DNA of 64,000 nucleotides from an uncultured Paracoccaceae bacterium (GCA_937146765.1 CAKZRP010000037.1:186001-250000), one strand, 5' to 3'; positions 34,330 through 44,178 are shown, counted from the stretch's first letter. A program made the numbers and translations. Notes: generated from the sequence alone by a model not told the origin.

Positions 34330-34357
34330 GGTCCGGCCCTGATGTGGCCGGACCTTT
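34330..34357 (+). terminator. Terminator after the 47-residue lipoprotein
   Basis: GGTCCGGCC, loop CTGATGT, GGCCGGACC (nine perfect pairs), then TTT. It starts 10 bases after the stop. Confidence 0.7.
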
Positions 34358-34391
34358 CCGACCCGCGGGGTGCCGGACCGGAGGCTTCCCC

Positions 34392-34739
34392 ATGCTGAAA
34401 CATCGCGGCTTTCCCGGCCGTCTTCCGGGCACTGATTTCCAATTCGTCATCCGACGCGCGAACCCCAAGGGGATTACCCCGATCGTAGCGCGGGAACGGT
34501 TTCGCGACCGCAAACCAGCCGACCGGCGGGCCGATGCCGGTTTCATGAAAGCACTCTGGGAGTGCTTTGGCGACCAGCCCTTCGAGCGGGGCAATCTCGA
34601 CGCGGGCCGGCTGAGCTGGCTCTTCGGGCGCGAGGTGGTTGCAGTGGATGATCCCTTTGATCCCGAAAGCTACGAGGCCCTCCTCGTCATCGACGTGGAG
34701 GTGGCGCGGCGCTCCTTCCCCGAGGCCTTTGGGGAATAA
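34392..34739 (+). CDS. Hypothetical protein (115 residues) in the pcc cluster
   Basis: Cytosolic-looking, charged protein without signal or membrane segment: FQFVIRRANPKGITPIVARE, GFMKALWECFGDQPFERGNL, FGREVVAVDDPFDPESYEALLV. I do not recognise the family. ATG at 34392 has GGAGGCTTCCCC before it; an upstream ATG (34344) would overlap the terminator hairpin. Lies between pccB and pccA. Confidence 0.65.
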   Translation: MLKHRGFPGRLPGTDFQFVIRRANPKGITPIVARERFRDRKPADRRADAGFMKALWECFGDQPFERGNLDAGRLSWLFGREVVAVDDPFDPESYEALLVIDVEVARRSFPEAFGE

Positions 34740-35215
34740 CGCATGGCGGCAGGGGCTCATATCCGCCGGTTTCAGGCGCTTGCGCGGCGGGTTTCCGCGC
34801 AACGCGGGCTGCCGGTGCGGCGGATCGGCGCCTTCCTGCTGAGAAACGGGGATTTTGCGCGGCCTCCTGCCGGAATGGCCGGGGCGCGCAAGGATCTGTT
34901 TGCGCTGGATTTTTGCTCTGTCATGCTGAACGGGCCAAAGCAGTCGTTTCGTCCCTTCTGGCTGTTGTTCTGGCCCCAAAACCTGACTGGGCAGTGCCGT
35001 CTCTCTCTGGGCGGGCTGCCCATTTTTCTGTCCGCTGTCCGCAAGGGGGCAGGGAGCCCGCATGGGGCCCTATCGGCAAAAGCGCGCCGGCCCGGCCGCT
35101 GCGACGGGCGCTTCGCCGCCCATGGTAAGCCCGCTTACGGAACAAATCTGGACCTCGCCGGTTCTCTGGACAAAGTGACCGCCAGACATGCAGTCCAGTC
35201 CAAAGGAGCCACCCC
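34740..35215. other. Gap of 476 bases in the pcc cluster
   Basis: No credible gene. A frame is open from 34743 but it overlaps the following lipoprotein in another frame and has no family-like features. The stretch holds a possible terminator (34988-35027) and a GC-rich palindromic part (35040-35130) that resembles the intergenic repeats but could not be aligned well with them. Confidence 0.55.
34988..35027 (+). terminator. Possible terminator
   Basis: TGGGCAG (34988-34994), 21-base loop, CTGCCCA (35016-35022), then TTTTT. The stem is short for its loop. Confidence 0.35.
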
Positions 35216-35419
35216 ATGCGTAAATCCATCCTTGCCGCCCTTCTTCTCGGCACCGCGGCCCTTGCCGCCTGTGGCGACACCACCGGCGAACAGGCGCTCT
35301 ATGGTGCCGGTGCCGGTGCTGCCGGTGCGGCCCTGCTCAAGGGCAATCTGGTCACCGGCGCTGCCGTCGGTGCAGCCGGCAACCTCATCTATTGTCAGGC
35401 AAATCCGGGCCGCTGCTGA
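35216..35419 (+). CDS. Small glycine-zipper lipoprotein (67 residues)
   Basis: MRKSILAALLLGTAALAAC is a lipoprotein signal with lipobox ALAAC. The mature part GDTTGEQALYGAGAGAAGAALLKG, read as overlapping GxxxG/A spacings, and GNLVTGAAVGAAGNL form a glycine-zipper hydrophobic hairpin, followed by a Cys pair near the C-terminus (IYCQANPGRC). Ribosome site AAAGGAGCC. Glycine-zipper lipoproteins sit in the outer membrane (SlyB/OsmB-like) and are often envelope-stress related; the exact role is unknown. Confidence 0.8.
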   Translation: MRKSILAALLLGTAALAACGDTTGEQALYGAGAGAAGAALLKGNLVTGAAVGAAGNLIYCQANPGRC

Positions 35420-35577
35420 GGCTGCCCGCGCCGCGGGGCCGCGCCCCTCGGACCTGACCCGATCCAGCACTGCTGCTTTGCCGCCGCCATGGGCTCCTTT
35501 GCCCCTGCGCGGCGGTTTTGCGTCTGTCTGCCGCCTTTCACCACTTCGACCATATCACCGAGCACAAGGGACAGCCC

Positions 35578-37608
35578 ATGTTTGACAAGATCCTGATCGC
35601 CAACCGGGGGGAGATCGCCTGCCGCGTCATCAAGACGGCGCGCAAGATGGGCATCAAGACGGTGGCCATCTATTCCGATGCCGACCGCCAGGCCCTGCAT
35701 GTGCAGATGGCGGATGAGGCGGTGCATGTCGGCCCGCCGCCCGCCAACCAATCCTATATCGTGATCGACAAGGTCATGGCCGCGATCAAGGAAAGCGGCG
35801 CGCAGGCGGTGCATCCCGGCTATGGCTTCCTGTCGGAAAACGCCAAATTCGCCGAGGCGCTGGAGGCGGCTGGCGTCGCCTTTGTCGGCCCGCCCAAGGG
35901 CGCGATCGAGGCGATGGGGGACAAGATCACCTCGAAGAAAATCGCCCAGGAGGCCGGCGTGTCCACCGTGCCGGGCTACATGGGGCTGATCGCCGACGCC
36001 GAGGAGGCGGTGAAGATCTCCAACCAGATCGGCTATCCGGTGATGATCAAGGCCTCCGCCGGGGGCGGCGGCAAGGGGATGCGGATCGCCTGGAGCGATC
36101 AGGAAGCGCGCGAAGGCTTTGAATCCTCCAAGAACGAGGCGGCGAACTCCTTTGGCGACGACCGCATCTTCATCGAGAAATTCGTGACCCAGCCGCGCCA
36201 TATCGAAATTCAGGTGCTCTGCGACACCCATGGCAATGGCGTCTATCTGGGCGAGCGGGAATGCTCGATCCAGCGCCGCAACCAGAAGGTCGTTGAGGAG
36301 GCACCGAGCCCCTTCCTCGATGAAGAGACCCGCCGCGCCATGGGCGAACAGGCGGTCGCCCTGGCCAAGGCGGTGGGCTATGCCTCTGCGGGCACGGTGG
36401 AATTCATCGTCGATGGGGCGAAGAACTTCTATTTCCTCGAGATGAACACCCGCCTGCAGGTGGAGCATCCGGTGACCGAACTCATCACCGGCATCGACCT
36501 GGTTGAGCAGATGATCCGCGTCGCCGCCGGCAAGGAACTCTCGATCACCCAGGAGGATGTGAAACTGACCGGTTGGGCGATTGAAAACCGTCTTTATGCC
36601 GAGGATCCCTATCGCAACTTCCTGCCCTCCATCGGGCGACTGACCCGCTATCGCCCGCCTGCGGAAACTGCCGCCTATACCCCCGGTGTCGCACCGGGTG
36701 CGGCAGGCGACGTGGTGGTGCGCAATGACACCGGCGTCTATGAAGGTGGCGAGATTTCAATGTATTACGACCCGATGATCGCCAAGCTCTGCACCTGGGC
36801 GCCAACCCGGGCCGCGGCGATCGAGGCGATGCGGATCGCGCTCGACAGTTTTGAGGTTGAGGGGATTGGCCACAACCTGCCGTTCCTCTCGGCGGTGATG
36901 GATCATCCGAAGTTCATTTCCGGCGACATGACCACCGCCTTCATTGCCGAGGAATATCCCGAGGGCTTTGACGGCGTCGCCCTGCCGGAGGGCGAGCTGA
37001 AGCGCATCGCCGCCTCCTGCGCGGCCATGCACCGGATCGCCGAAATCCGCCGCACCCAGGTCTCCGGGCGGATGGACAATCACGAACGCCGGGTGGGCAA
37101 CAACTGGGTGGTGACCCTGCAGGGGCAGACCTATCCGGTGGTGATCGCCGCCGACCCCGAAGGCGCCACCGTGAGTTTTGAGGACAAGACCGCGATCCGC
37201 GTCGCCTCTGACTGGACTCCGGGCCAGCGCCTCGCCGAGATCAGCACCGATGGGGCACCGCTGGTGCTGAAGGTGGACAAGATCACCCAAGGCTTCCGCA
37301 TCCGCAGCCGCGGTGCCGACCTCAAGGTCCATGTGCGCCGCCCGCGTCAGGCGGAACTCGCAGCCCTGATGCCCGAAAAGCTGCCGCCGGATACCTCCAA
37401 GCTGCTCTTGTGCCCGATGCCGGGCTTGGTGGTGAAGATCAACGTCGAGGTCGGCCAGGAGGTTCAGGAAGGGCAGGCGCTCTGCACCATCGAGGCGATG
37501 AAGATGGAAAACATCCTGCGCGCCGAGAAGAAATCGGTGGTGGCCAAGATCAACGCGAGCGCGGGCGACAGCCTCGCCGTGGATGACGTCATCATCGAGT
37601 TCGAGTAA
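35578..37608 (+). CDS. pccA: Propionyl-CoA carboxylase, biotin carboxylase/carrier (alpha) subunit
   Basis: 676-residue cytosolic subunit. Order of domains: biotin carboxylase (residues 1-~450) with ANRGEIACRVI, the ATP-grasp glycine loop KASAGGGGKGMRI, and EMNTRLQVEHPVTE; a BT linker domain (~500-600); and the biotinyl carrier domain, with the biotin Lys at K642 in EAMKMEN, 35 residues from the end as usual. It carboxylates biotin with ATP and bicarbonate and hands CO2 to PccB. ATG at 35578. A standalone 158-base leader separates it from the small lipoprotein. Confidence 0.97.
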   Translation: MFDKILIANRGEIACRVIKTARKMGIKTVAIYSDADRQALHVQMADEAVHVGPPPANQSYIVIDKVMAAIKESGAQAVHPGYGFLSENAKFAEALEAAGVAFVGPPKGAIEAMGDKITSKKIAQEAGVSTVPGYMGLIADAEEAVKISNQIGYPVMIKASAGGGGKGMRIAWSDQEAREGFESSKNEAANSFGDDRIFIEKFVTQPRHIEIQVLCDTHGNGVYLGERECSIQRRNQKVVEEAPSPFLDEETRRAMGEQAVALAKAVGYASAGTVEFIVDGAKNFYFLEMNTRLQVEHPVTELITGIDLVEQMIRVAAGKELSITQEDVKLTGWAIENRLYAEDPYRNFLPSIGRLTRYRPPAETAAYTPGVAPGAAGDVVVRNDTGVYEGGEISMYYDPMIAKLCTWAPTRAAAIEAMRIALDSFEVEGIGHNLPFLSAVMDHPKFISGDMTTAFIAEEYPEGFDGVALPEGELKRIAASCAAMHRIAEIRRTQVSGRMDNHERRVGNNWVVTLQGQTYPVVIAADPEGATVSFEDKTAIRVASDWTPGQRLAEISTDGAPLVLKVDKITQGFRIRSRGADLKVHVRRPRQAELAALMPEKLPPDTSKLLLCPMPGLVVKINVEVGQEVQEGQALCTIEAMKMENILRAEKKSVVAKINASAGDSLAVDDVIIEFE

Positions 37609-37825
37609 CCAAATGACCTTCAGCCCCCGTCTTTCGCAGCCCTGTGTCACCGCGCCCCCTGGCGCGTGGGGCATGGCGTTTCGGGGGCTGAAACCTTCGC
37701 AAAAACAGGTGGTTTACAGGCGGGTGTTAAACCTTTCTGAAGGCCCCTCCCGTAGCTTCGGACCAAACGCCCGCCCGCTTTGCCGGGACCTTTCGCGCGC
37801 GCCGAATTTGCTGGAGGAAAGACCC

Positions 37826-38353
37826 GTGCCCCTGATCCCGTCCCACCGCCCGTTCCGACATGTCGTTCTGGGACTGGCGGCCAGCGCCGCGCTTGCCCTC
37901 AGCGGCTGCAGCCTCGATCAGGAGGAGGAGGTGCGCGGCCAGATCGCGGATTGGATCAAACTGGGCGAGACCTATTATTTCTTCTCCCGCGTCAATTGCA
38001 CCGCCGCCCTGTTCGAGGTGAAGGCCAGCCGCATCACCTCGATGGTGAAGAAGGTGAGCACGGTGGAAGCCGGGATGCGCGCCATCACCGAAATGACCCC
38101 GGTGGCCTTTGAGGTCGAGGGCCTGTCGCCGACCGAGGTGACCGAGCGCATCATGACCCTCGACCTGCCGCTGGGGCTCGGCGTTCTGGCCTCGGGCACC
38201 GGCGGCAAGGATTGCATGGCGGTGGAAATGGAAGAGGCCTATTTCAACGCGCTGCACGACCCGACCTCGGCGCTGATCTACCACCCCGAGGCCAAGTTCA
38301 TGGCCATCTTCGACCGTCGCAACATGCGGCTGTTCTTCTCGCGGGGGCGCTGA
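37826..38353 (+). CDS. Lipoprotein (175 residues) downstream of pccA
   Basis: GTG start with a strong ribosome site (GGAGGAAAGACCC). The signal FRHVVLGLAASAALALSGC ends in a lipobox LSGC. The mature protein reads DWIKLGETYYFFSRVNCTAALFEVKAS in its first part, with two further cysteine-containing regions (KDCMAVEM), and no recognised domain. It lies between pccA and the mcm end of the cluster, tail to tail (10 bases) with the DUF4174 gene. Function unknown. Confidence 0.75.
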   Translation: MPLIPSHRPFRHVVLGLAASAALALSGCSLDQEEEVRGQIADWIKLGETYYFFSRVNCTAALFEVKASRITSMVKKVSTVEAGMRAITEMTPVAFEVEGLSPTEVTERIMTLDLPLGLGVLASGTGGKDCMAVEMEEAYFNALHDPTSALIYHPEAKFMAIFDRRNMRLFFSRGR

Positions 38354-38363
38354 GCACCATGGG

Positions 38364-38915
38364 TCAGCCGCCGCGCCGCTCCTCCACTTCCCTGAGCCGC
38401 ATCGGCATCTTGTCGATGGTGCGCGTCAGTTCGCGCACGCTCCAGGGCAGGGGTTTGCGCAGCGCCACGGCTCCGTCCTTGTCGATCAGCACCAGCATGA
38501 AGCCGCGCGGGCGCAGCTTCTGGCGCAGGGCGGAGCGCGCCTTGGGGTCGGTATCGGCAAAGACGATCACATCCCGGTCCAGAAGCGCCGGCACATCCTC
38601 GAGCAGCTTGGCGATCTGTTCTTGGTATCGCGGATCCTCTGGGCTGTCGGCAAAGACCACCACTGGCCGGTGGGTCCAGCGATACGTGTCGAGATCGACG
38701 TCGGAGCCGTCCTGGATCCCGAAAACCGGCTCCACCGGCGTCGCCGCGTCGGCCTCCGCATCGGTGGCCTCTGTCGCCTCCGTGTCCTCCGGATCCGTGT
38801 CCATGCCTGTGCCGGTCACCGCCACCAGCGCGGTATCCTGGGCATTGAGCGGGGCCGCCAGCATCAGCAGCATCAGCGGCAGGGCGGTCAGGGCAGGTCG
38901 GAAAGTCAATGTCAT
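38364..38915 (-). CDS. Secreted DUF4174-domain protein
   Basis: 183 residues. Signal peptide FRPALTALPLMLLMLAAPLNA, then an acidic, Thr/Ala/Asp/Glu-rich linker (residues ~38-62), then a DUF4174 domain (~70-175) with RWTHRPVVVFADSPEDPRY, LLDRDVIVFADTDP and GFMLVLIDKDGAVALRKP, a thioredoxin-like alpha/beta pattern without the CxxC pair. Periplasmic; family function unknown. On the opposite strand from its neighbours in the pcc cluster. Confidence 0.8.
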   Translation of the reverse strand: MTLTFRPALTALPLMLLMLAAPLNAQDTALVAVTGTGMDTDPEDTEATEATDAEADAATPVEPVFGIQDGSDVDLDTYRWTHRPVVVFADSPEDPRYQEQIAKLLEDVPALLDRDVIVFADTDPKARSALRQKLRPRGFMLVLIDKDGAVALRKPLPWSVRELTRTIDKMPMRLREVEERRGG

Positions 38916-39071
38916 GGGCGCTCCTCTGACCGCAAATATATGGTGTTACGCCCCGATTGCGATGGCACAAACCGCTGAGGTCACAAAAAAATCACCTTTC
39001 ATTAAGCGGAACGGAACCCCTCGGGGGCCATCCTATGCGCGAGTCCAAGGACGGCGCGAGGAGAACCTGCG

Positions 39072-40037
39072 ATGAAAGTCATTCTGCATATCGGGGCCCA
39101 CCGCTGCGCGACGCGCAGCTTTCAAAGCTACATGAGCCGCAAGAGCGACCATCTGGCGCAATACGGTCTGGCCTTCATGGGGCCGGAGCGCACCCGCACC
39201 GGCCTGATGCACGGCATCCAGCCGGGGGCGGTGGCGCTGGCGGGACGCGATCTGATGCGGCGCGCGCGCGGGCGCATCGCGCTGCAGCTCTCCTCCCTGC
39301 GCGAGGCGGGCACCTCGGCGCTGGTGATCTCGGATGCGCAGATGCTCGGCGACCTCGACCAGAGCCTCTCGCTCGGCCAGCTCTATCCCGGTGCGGGCGA
39401 ACAGCTGGCGCGGCTCGACCATGCCTTTGGCGGCACGGTGACCGATGTGATGCTGACCATCCGCAGCCCGGAGACCTTCTGGGCCTCGGCAGTGACCCGG
39501 CGGCTCGAACAGAGCCTGCGGCTGGCCAATGCCCCGCTGCTGGCGCGCATCGCCGAGAGCCCGCGCAGCTGGCGCGACGTGATCCAGGACCTCTATTGCG
39601 CCATGCCCGGGGCCCGCATCCGCGTCTTTGCCCATGAGGTCTTTGCCAGCCAGCCCCATGCCCAGCTTTCCGCCATGACCGGGGTGGCCTGTCCGGCGCT
39701 GCGCGGCAGCGGCAGCTTCCGGCTCAACCCCTGCGCCAAGCTGCCGGAACTGCGCGCCGACCTGCCCGCGGCCCTGGCGGCGCAACTGCCCGAGGGCGAG
39801 GGGCGCTGGATGCCCTTTGACGCCGCCCAGGCCGCCGCCCTGCGCGAACAGTATTACGACGACATGATGTGGCTCATCGGCGGTGCCGATGGCCTCGCCG
39901 AACTGGTCGAAGATCCGCACAAAGCGGGCGCACGCGACCATCACAGCTCTGCGGAACCGCATTTCATCCCGCAGGACGATCTGACAAGAGGAACACTGCA
40001 TGACCCAGACACCGGACGACTGGCGGGCACTGGCTGA
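39072..40037 (+). CDS. Sulfotransferase-like P-loop protein overlapping mcm
   Basis: 321 residues, beginning [20 protein letters not shown], the PAPS-binding 5'-PSB-like loop ([10 protein letters not shown]) of sulfotransferase-fold proteins; [15 protein letters not shown] around residue 135 would be the 3'-PB region with Arg and Ser. The C-terminal half is not clearly matched. Substrate and activity are unknown. It overlaps the start of mcm by 38 bases in another frame, which suggests translational coupling. Ribosome site AGGAGAACCTGCG. Confidence 0.65.
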   Translation: MKVILHIGAHRCATRSFQSYMSRKSDHLAQYGLAFMGPERTRTGLMHGIQPGAVALAGRDLMRRARGRIALQLSSLREAGTSALVISDAQMLGDLDQSLSLGQLYPGAGEQLARLDHAFGGTVTDVMLTIRSPETFWASAVTRRLEQSLRLANAPLLARIAESPRSWRDVIQDLYCAMPGARIRVFAHEVFASQPHAQLSAMTGVACPALRGSGSFRLNPCAKLPELRADLPAALAAQLPEGEGRWMPFDAAQAAALREQYYDDMMWLIGGADGLAELVEDPHKAGARDHHSSAEPHFIPQDDLTRGTLHDPDTGRLAGTG

Positions 40038-42129
40038 AAAGGAACTGCGCGGCCGCAGCCCCGAGGATCTGACCTGGCACACGCTGGAAGGGATCGCGGT
40101 CAAGCCGCTCTATACCGCCGAGGATACCGCCGCCCTCGACCATATGGGCAATCTGCCGGGCTTTGGCCCCTTCACCCGGGGCGTCAAGGCAACCATGTAT
40201 GCCGGCCGCCCCTGGACCATCCGCCAATACGCGGGCTTTTCCACCGCCGAGGAGAGCAACGCCTTTTACCGCCGCAACCTCGCGGCCGGTCAGCAGGGGG
40301 TCTCGGTCGCCTTCGACCTCGCCACCCATCGCGGCTATGACAGCGATCACGACCGGGTTGTGGGCGATGTGGGCAAGGCCGGTGTGGCCATCGATTCCGT
40401 CGAGGACATGAAGATCCTCTTTGACGGCATCCCGCTCGACAAGGTCTCGGTCTCGATGACGATGAATGGCGCGGTGATCCCGATCCTAGCCAATTTCATC
40501 GTCGCGGGCGAGGAGCAGGGCCATGACAAGGCGCTGCTCTCCGGCACCATCCAGAACGACATCCTGAAGGAGTTCATGGTCCGCAACACCTATATCTATC
40601 CGCCCGAACCCTCGATGCGGATCATTGCGGATATCATCGCATATACCTCCAACGAGATGCCGAAGTTCAACTCGATCTCGATCTCCGGCTATCACATGCA
40701 GGAGGCGGGCGCGAACCTGGTGCAGGAGCTGGCCTATACGCTGGCGGACGGGCGCGAATATGTGCGCGCCGCGATTGCTTCGGGCATGGATGTGGATACC
40801 TTCGCCGGGCGGCTGTCGTTCTTCTTTGCCATCGGCATGAATTTCTTCATGGAGGCGGCGAAACTGCGCGCCGCCCGCACGCTCTGGCATCGGGTGATGA
40901 CGGAGTTTGACGCAAAGGACGACCGCTCCAAGATGCTGCGGACCCATTGCCAGACTTCCGGCGTCTCCCTGCAGGAGCAGGACCCTTATAACAACGTGAT
41001 CCGCACCGCCTACGAGGCGATGAGCGCGGTCCTGGGCGGCACGCAGAGCCTGCACACCAATGCGCTGGACGAGGCGATCGCCCTGCCGACCGACTTTTCC
41101 GCCCGCATTGCCCGCAATACCCAGTTGATCCTGCAGGAGGAAACCGGCGTCACCAAGGTCGTCGATCCGCTGGCGGGCAGCTACTATGTCGAAAGCCTCA
41201 CCGCCGAGCTGGTGGACAAGGCCTGGGCGCTGATGCAGGAGGTCGAGGAGATGGGCGGCATGACCAAGGCCGTCGCCTCCGGGATGCCGAAGCTCAGGAT
41301 CGAGGAGACCGCCGCCCGTCGGCAGGCGATGATCGACCGCGGTCAGGAGGTAATCGTCGGCGTCAACAAGTACCGCAAGGACAAGGAAGACCCGATCGAC
41401 ATTCTCGACGTCGACAACGTCAAGGTGCGCGAGACCCAGATCGCGCGGCTCGACCGCATCCGCGCCGAGCGCGACGCCGCCGCCTGTCAGGCGGCGCTGG
41501 AGGAAGTCACCCGCCGCGCCCGTGAGGGCGGCAACCTGCTCGAAGCGGCCGTGGAAGCGGCGCGTGCCCGGGCCTCCGTGGGGGAAATCAGCATGGCAAT
41601 GGAGAAGGAATTCGGCCGCCACCGCGCCGAGGTGAAGACGCTCGCCGGGGTCTATGGCGCCGCTTACGAGGGCGACGAGGGCTTTGCCGCCATCCAGAAG
41701 AGCATTGAAGAGTTTGCCGAGGAGGAAGGGCGCCGCCCGCGTCTCCTGGTGGTGAAGATGGGCCAGGACGGGCACGACCGCGGCGCCAAGGTGATCGCCA
41801 CCGCCTTTGCCGACATCGGTTTTGACGTTGACGTCGGCCCGCTGTTCCAGACCCCGGACGAGGCGGCGCAGGATGCCATCGACAACGATGTGCATGTGGT
41901 CGGGATTTCCAGCCAGGCGGCGGGTCACAAGACCCTGGCGCCGCAGCTGGTGGAGGCGCTGAAGGCGCAGGGAGCCGGTGATATCATCGTCATCTGCGGC
42001 GGGGTGATCCCGCAGCAGGACTATGACTTCCTCTACAAGGCCGGGGTCAAGGCGATCTTCGGTCCCGGCACCAATATTCCCACCGCCGCCCAGGACATCC
42101 TGAAACTGATCCGCGACGCCCGCGGCTGA
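40000..42129 (+). CDS. scpA: Methylmalonyl-CoA mutase
   Basis: 709-residue adenosylcobalamin enzyme isomerising methylmalonyl-CoA and succinyl-CoA. The N-terminal TIM-barrel part (1-~550) has [16 protein letters not shown] and [13 protein letters not shown], and the C-terminal B12-binding domain has the base-off motif DxHxxG as DGHDRG (D590, H592, G595), followed by [12 protein letters not shown] and [12 protein letters not shown]. The single-chain (homodimeric) form is indicated by one complete copy. Ribosome site AAGAGGAAC. Final step of the propionyl-CoA route started by PccAB; methylmalonyl-CoA epimerase is not in the window. Confidence 0.97.
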   Translation: MTQTPDDWRALAEKELRGRSPEDLTWHTLEGIAVKPLYTAEDTAALDHMGNLPGFGPFTRGVKATMYAGRPWTIRQYAGFSTAEESNAFYRRNLAAGQQGVSVAFDLATHRGYDSDHDRVVGDVGKAGVAIDSVEDMKILFDGIPLDKVSVSMTMNGAVIPILANFIVAGEEQGHDKALLSGTIQNDILKEFMVRNTYIYPPEPSMRIIADIIAYTSNEMPKFNSISISGYHMQEAGANLVQELAYTLADGREYVRAAIASGMDVDTFAGRLSFFFAIGMNFFMEAAKLRAARTLWHRVMTEFDAKDDRSKMLRTHCQTSGVSLQEQDPYNNVIRTAYEAMSAVLGGTQSLHTNALDEAIALPTDFSARIARNTQLILQEETGVTKVVDPLAGSYYVESLTAELVDKAWALMQEVEEMGGMTKAVASGMPKLRIEETAARRQAMIDRGQEVIVGVNKYRKDKEDPIDILDVDNVKVRETQIARLDRIRAERDAAACQAALEEVTRRAREGGNLLEAAVEAARARASVGEISMAMEKEFGRHRAEVKTLAGVYGAAYEGDEGFAAIQKSIEEFAEEEGRRPRLLVVKMGQDGHDRGAKVIATAFADIGFDVDVGPLFQTPDEAAQDAIDNDVHVVGISSQAAGHKTLAPQLVEALKAQGAGDIIVICGGVIPQQDYDFLYKAGVKAIFGPGTNIPTAAQDILKLIRDARG

Positions 42130-42135
42130 ACGGTG

Positions 42136-42199
42136 GCAGCCGACCCTCGACGAGAGGGTCGGCTGCGCGCGTCGCCCCCCTATGTGGGGGGCGACGCGC
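42136..42199. terminator. Two tandem perfect hairpins after mcm
   Basis: First: GCAGCCGACCCTC (42136-42148), loop GACGA, GAGGGTCGGCTGC (42154-42166), 13 pairs. Second, directly abutting: GCGCGTCGCCCCCC (42167-42180), loop TATGT, GGGGGGCGACGCGC (42186-42199), 14 pairs. No U-run follows, so this may be a boundary or processing structure rather than a canonical terminator. Confidence 0.75.
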
Positions 42200-42328
42200 C
42201 TCCCCCAACCCACCGGGTGGCCGCTGCGATGGTGCCGGTCGCTGTGCGCTCCTGTCGCGCCGCGCGCAGAGTTTCCGATTGCGGGCAATACCGTGGTTGC
42301 TAGGGTGGCGGCGAAGAGGGAGACCCGC

Positions 42329-42934
42329 ATGATTGAGCTTGACCATTTCGCCATTGCCGCCACCACGCTGGACGAGGCCACCGCCCATGTGGAGGAGGCC
42401 CTTGGCGTGCCCCTGCAACCTGGCGGCAAACATGGCGTTTATGGCACCCACAACCGGCTCTTGGGGCTGGCCGAGGGGCTTTATCTCGAGGCCATCGCCA
42501 TTGATCCGGAGGCGACACCGGAGCGCAGCCCGCGCTGGTTCGACCTCGACCGGTTCACCGGCACGCCTAGGATCACCAACTGGATCTGTCGCAGCGACGA
42601 CCTTGCCGCAACCCTCGCATCCCTGCCGGTGGACGCAGGTGCGGCGATCCAACTCACCCGGGGTGATCTCAGCTGGCAGATGGCGGTGCCCGCCTCCGGC
42701 ATCCTGCCCTTCGACAATCTCTTTCCGGCGCTGATGCAGTGGCAGGGGCCGCATCCCGCCCCGCGTCTGACCCAGCAGGGCTGCCGCCTTGTGCGTCTGG
42801 TTCTCTCCCATCCCGAGGCTCTGGCCCTGCGCGATCTCCTCGGCCTCGGGGAGGGCCGCGTGGTCTTTGAACCCGGCCCGGCGGCCCTGCGCGCCGAGAT
42901 CGAAACCCCGCATGGGCTGCGTGTGCTGGAATGA
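42329..42934 (+). CDS. VOC-family (glyoxalase-like) protein
   Basis: 201-residue protein with a glyoxalase-like (Glyoxalase_3) domain: MIELDHFAIAATTLDEATAH at the start, GTHNRLLGL and LYLEAIAIDPEA follow, consistent with VOC metal-site segments (His6, Glu ~53). It is not methylmalonyl-CoA epimerase, which has a different, shorter form. Activity unknown. Start ATG at 42329; its stop overlaps the next start (ATGA), so they are coupled. Confidence 0.78.
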   Translation: MIELDHFAIAATTLDEATAHVEEALGVPLQPGGKHGVYGTHNRLLGLAEGLYLEAIAIDPEATPERSPRWFDLDRFTGTPRITNWICRSDDLAATLASLPVDAGAAIQLTRGDLSWQMAVPASGILPFDNLFPALMQWQGPHPAPRLTQQGCRLVRLVLSHPEALALRDLLGLGEGRVVFEPGPAALRAEIETPHGLRVLE

Positions 42935-43434
42935 GCTGCGTGATCCGCCCTGCGCGGGACGCCGACACCGAGGCGATCGCGGCCCTGCACGGCGATGTGG
43001 TCGAGCATTCGCTGATGACCTTCACCACCCTCAAACGCAGCCTGAGCGACTGGCAGGACGACATCCTCGGCGACCCGCCGCTCCTGGTGGCCGAGGCGGA
43101 GGACGGGCGTTTCCTCGGCTTTGCCTCTTTCGCCAGCTTCCGCAAGGGGTCGGGCTATGCCCATACGGCGGAGCATTCGATCTACCTGACCGATGCCGCC
43201 CGGGGGCAGGGCGTGGGGCGCAAGCTGCTGACCGCACTGGAAAAGCAGGCAAGTGATCTGGGCATCCACGTGCTTGTCGCAGGCATCAGCGGCGCCAATC
43301 CCGCCGCTCAGGGCTTTCACGCCGCCTGCGGTTACACGGAGGTTGGCCGGATGCCGCAGGTGGGGCACAAATGGGGCCAATGGCTCGACCTTGTGCTGAT
43401 GCAGAAAATTCTCCGTGAGGGCAGTGCGCCCTGA
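42931..43434 (+). CDS. GNAT-family N-acetyltransferase
   Basis: 167-residue cytosolic acetyltransferase. HSIYLTDAARGQGVGRKLLT contains the acetyl-CoA pyrophosphate loop (RGQGVGRKL), and GANPAAQGFHAACGYTEVGRM is typical of the phosphinothricin/methionine-sulfoximine acetyltransferase (Pat/MddA) branch. Likely substrate is a small amine or amino-acid analogue; not certain. Four-base overlap with the VOC gene before it. Confidence 0.88.
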   Translation: MSCVIRPARDADTEAIAALHGDVVEHSLMTFTTLKRSLSDWQDDILGDPPLLVAEAEDGRFLGFASFASFRKGSGYAHTAEHSIYLTDAARGQGVGRKLLTALEKQASDLGIHVLVAGISGANPAAQGFHAACGYTEVGRMPQVGHKWGQWLDLVLMQKILREGSAP

Positions 43435-43470
43435 CCTGACAGCCCGGCCGAAGCCGGTTAAGATACCCTC

Positions 43471-44178
43471 ATGTCACTCTGGACCCGCATCACCGAGGCG
43501 CTCGCCGCGCTGGCCAATGGCGAAAGCCTCGCGCAGGTTTTCGACCGCCTGCGCGCGCCCCCCGAACGCTCCGTCGCCTTTACCATCGCCGTGATCGCCC
43601 TTGGCGCCAAGATGGCCAAGGCGGACGGGCAGGTCACCCGCGACGAGGTTGCCGCCTTTCGCGAGGTGTTCCAGATCGCCGCCGAGGACGAGGCCCAGGC
43701 AGCCCGTGTCTTCAACCTCGCGCGGCAGGATATCGCCGGCTATGACACCTATGCCCGCCGCATCGGCGAGATGTTCGCCCAGGATCCCGGCATGCTCTGC
43801 GACCTGATGGAGGGGCTGTTTCACATCGCCATGGCGGATGGGTTCTACCACCCGAACGAGGATGCCTTCCTCGAGGAGGTGAGCCGCATCTTCGGCCAGA
43901 CGGAGACGCAGTTCCGCTCGCTCCGGGCCCGGTTTGTCGAGGATGCGCCGAAGGATCCGCATGAGGTGCTCGGCGTGCCGCAGAGCGCGCCGCTGGAGGA
44001 GATTCGCCGCACCTGGCGGCGGCTGGTGCGCGACAACCACCCCGATGCGATGATCGCCCGTGGCGTTCCGACCGAGGCGATCCGGCTGGCAGAGAAGCGC
44101 ATGGCCGATATCAATGCCGCCTGGGAGGAACTCAGCGGCAAGGCGCAGGCCCGGACCCATGCGCCTGAGCACGTATAA
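43471..44178 (+). CDS. DjlA-like protein: TerB domain plus J domain
   Basis: 235 residues. Residues ~30-150 are a TerB-like helical domain (FTIAVIALGAKMAKADGQVT, EMFAQDPGMLCDLMEGLFHIAMADG), and the C-terminal ~65 residues are a J domain with PHEVLGVPQSAPLEEIRRTW and the HPD tripeptide in RDNHPDAM. Same layout as DjlA but without its N-terminal membrane helix, so probably cytosolic. It should stimulate DnaK ATPase. Overlaps the next gene by 20 bases. Confidence 0.9.
   Translation: MSLWTRITEALAALANGESLAQVFDRLRAPPERSVAFTIAVIALGAKMAKADGQVTRDEVAAFREVFQIAAEDEAQAARVFNLARQDIAGYDTYARRIGEMFAQDPGMLCDLMEGLFHIAMADGFYHPNEDAFLEEVSRIFGQTETQFRSLRARFVEDAPKDPHEVLGVPQSAPLEEIRRTWRRLVRDNHPDAMIARGVPTEAIRLAEKRMADINAAWEELSGKAQARTHAPEHV

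Noticed and set aside
33964..34398. Open frame of 144 codons after DUF6497
   Set aside because: It overlaps the convincing 47-residue lipoprotein in another frame and has no coding-like composition.
34743..35585. Open frame of 280 codons before pccA
   Set aside because: It covers a terminator-like hairpin, GC-rich palindromes and the 67-residue lipoprotein; no homology-like segments.
42329..42934. VOC gene next to mcm as methylmalonyl-CoA epimerase
   Set aside because: Sequence fits Glyoxalase_3-type VOC proteins, not the epimerase, and twin hairpins separate it from mcm.
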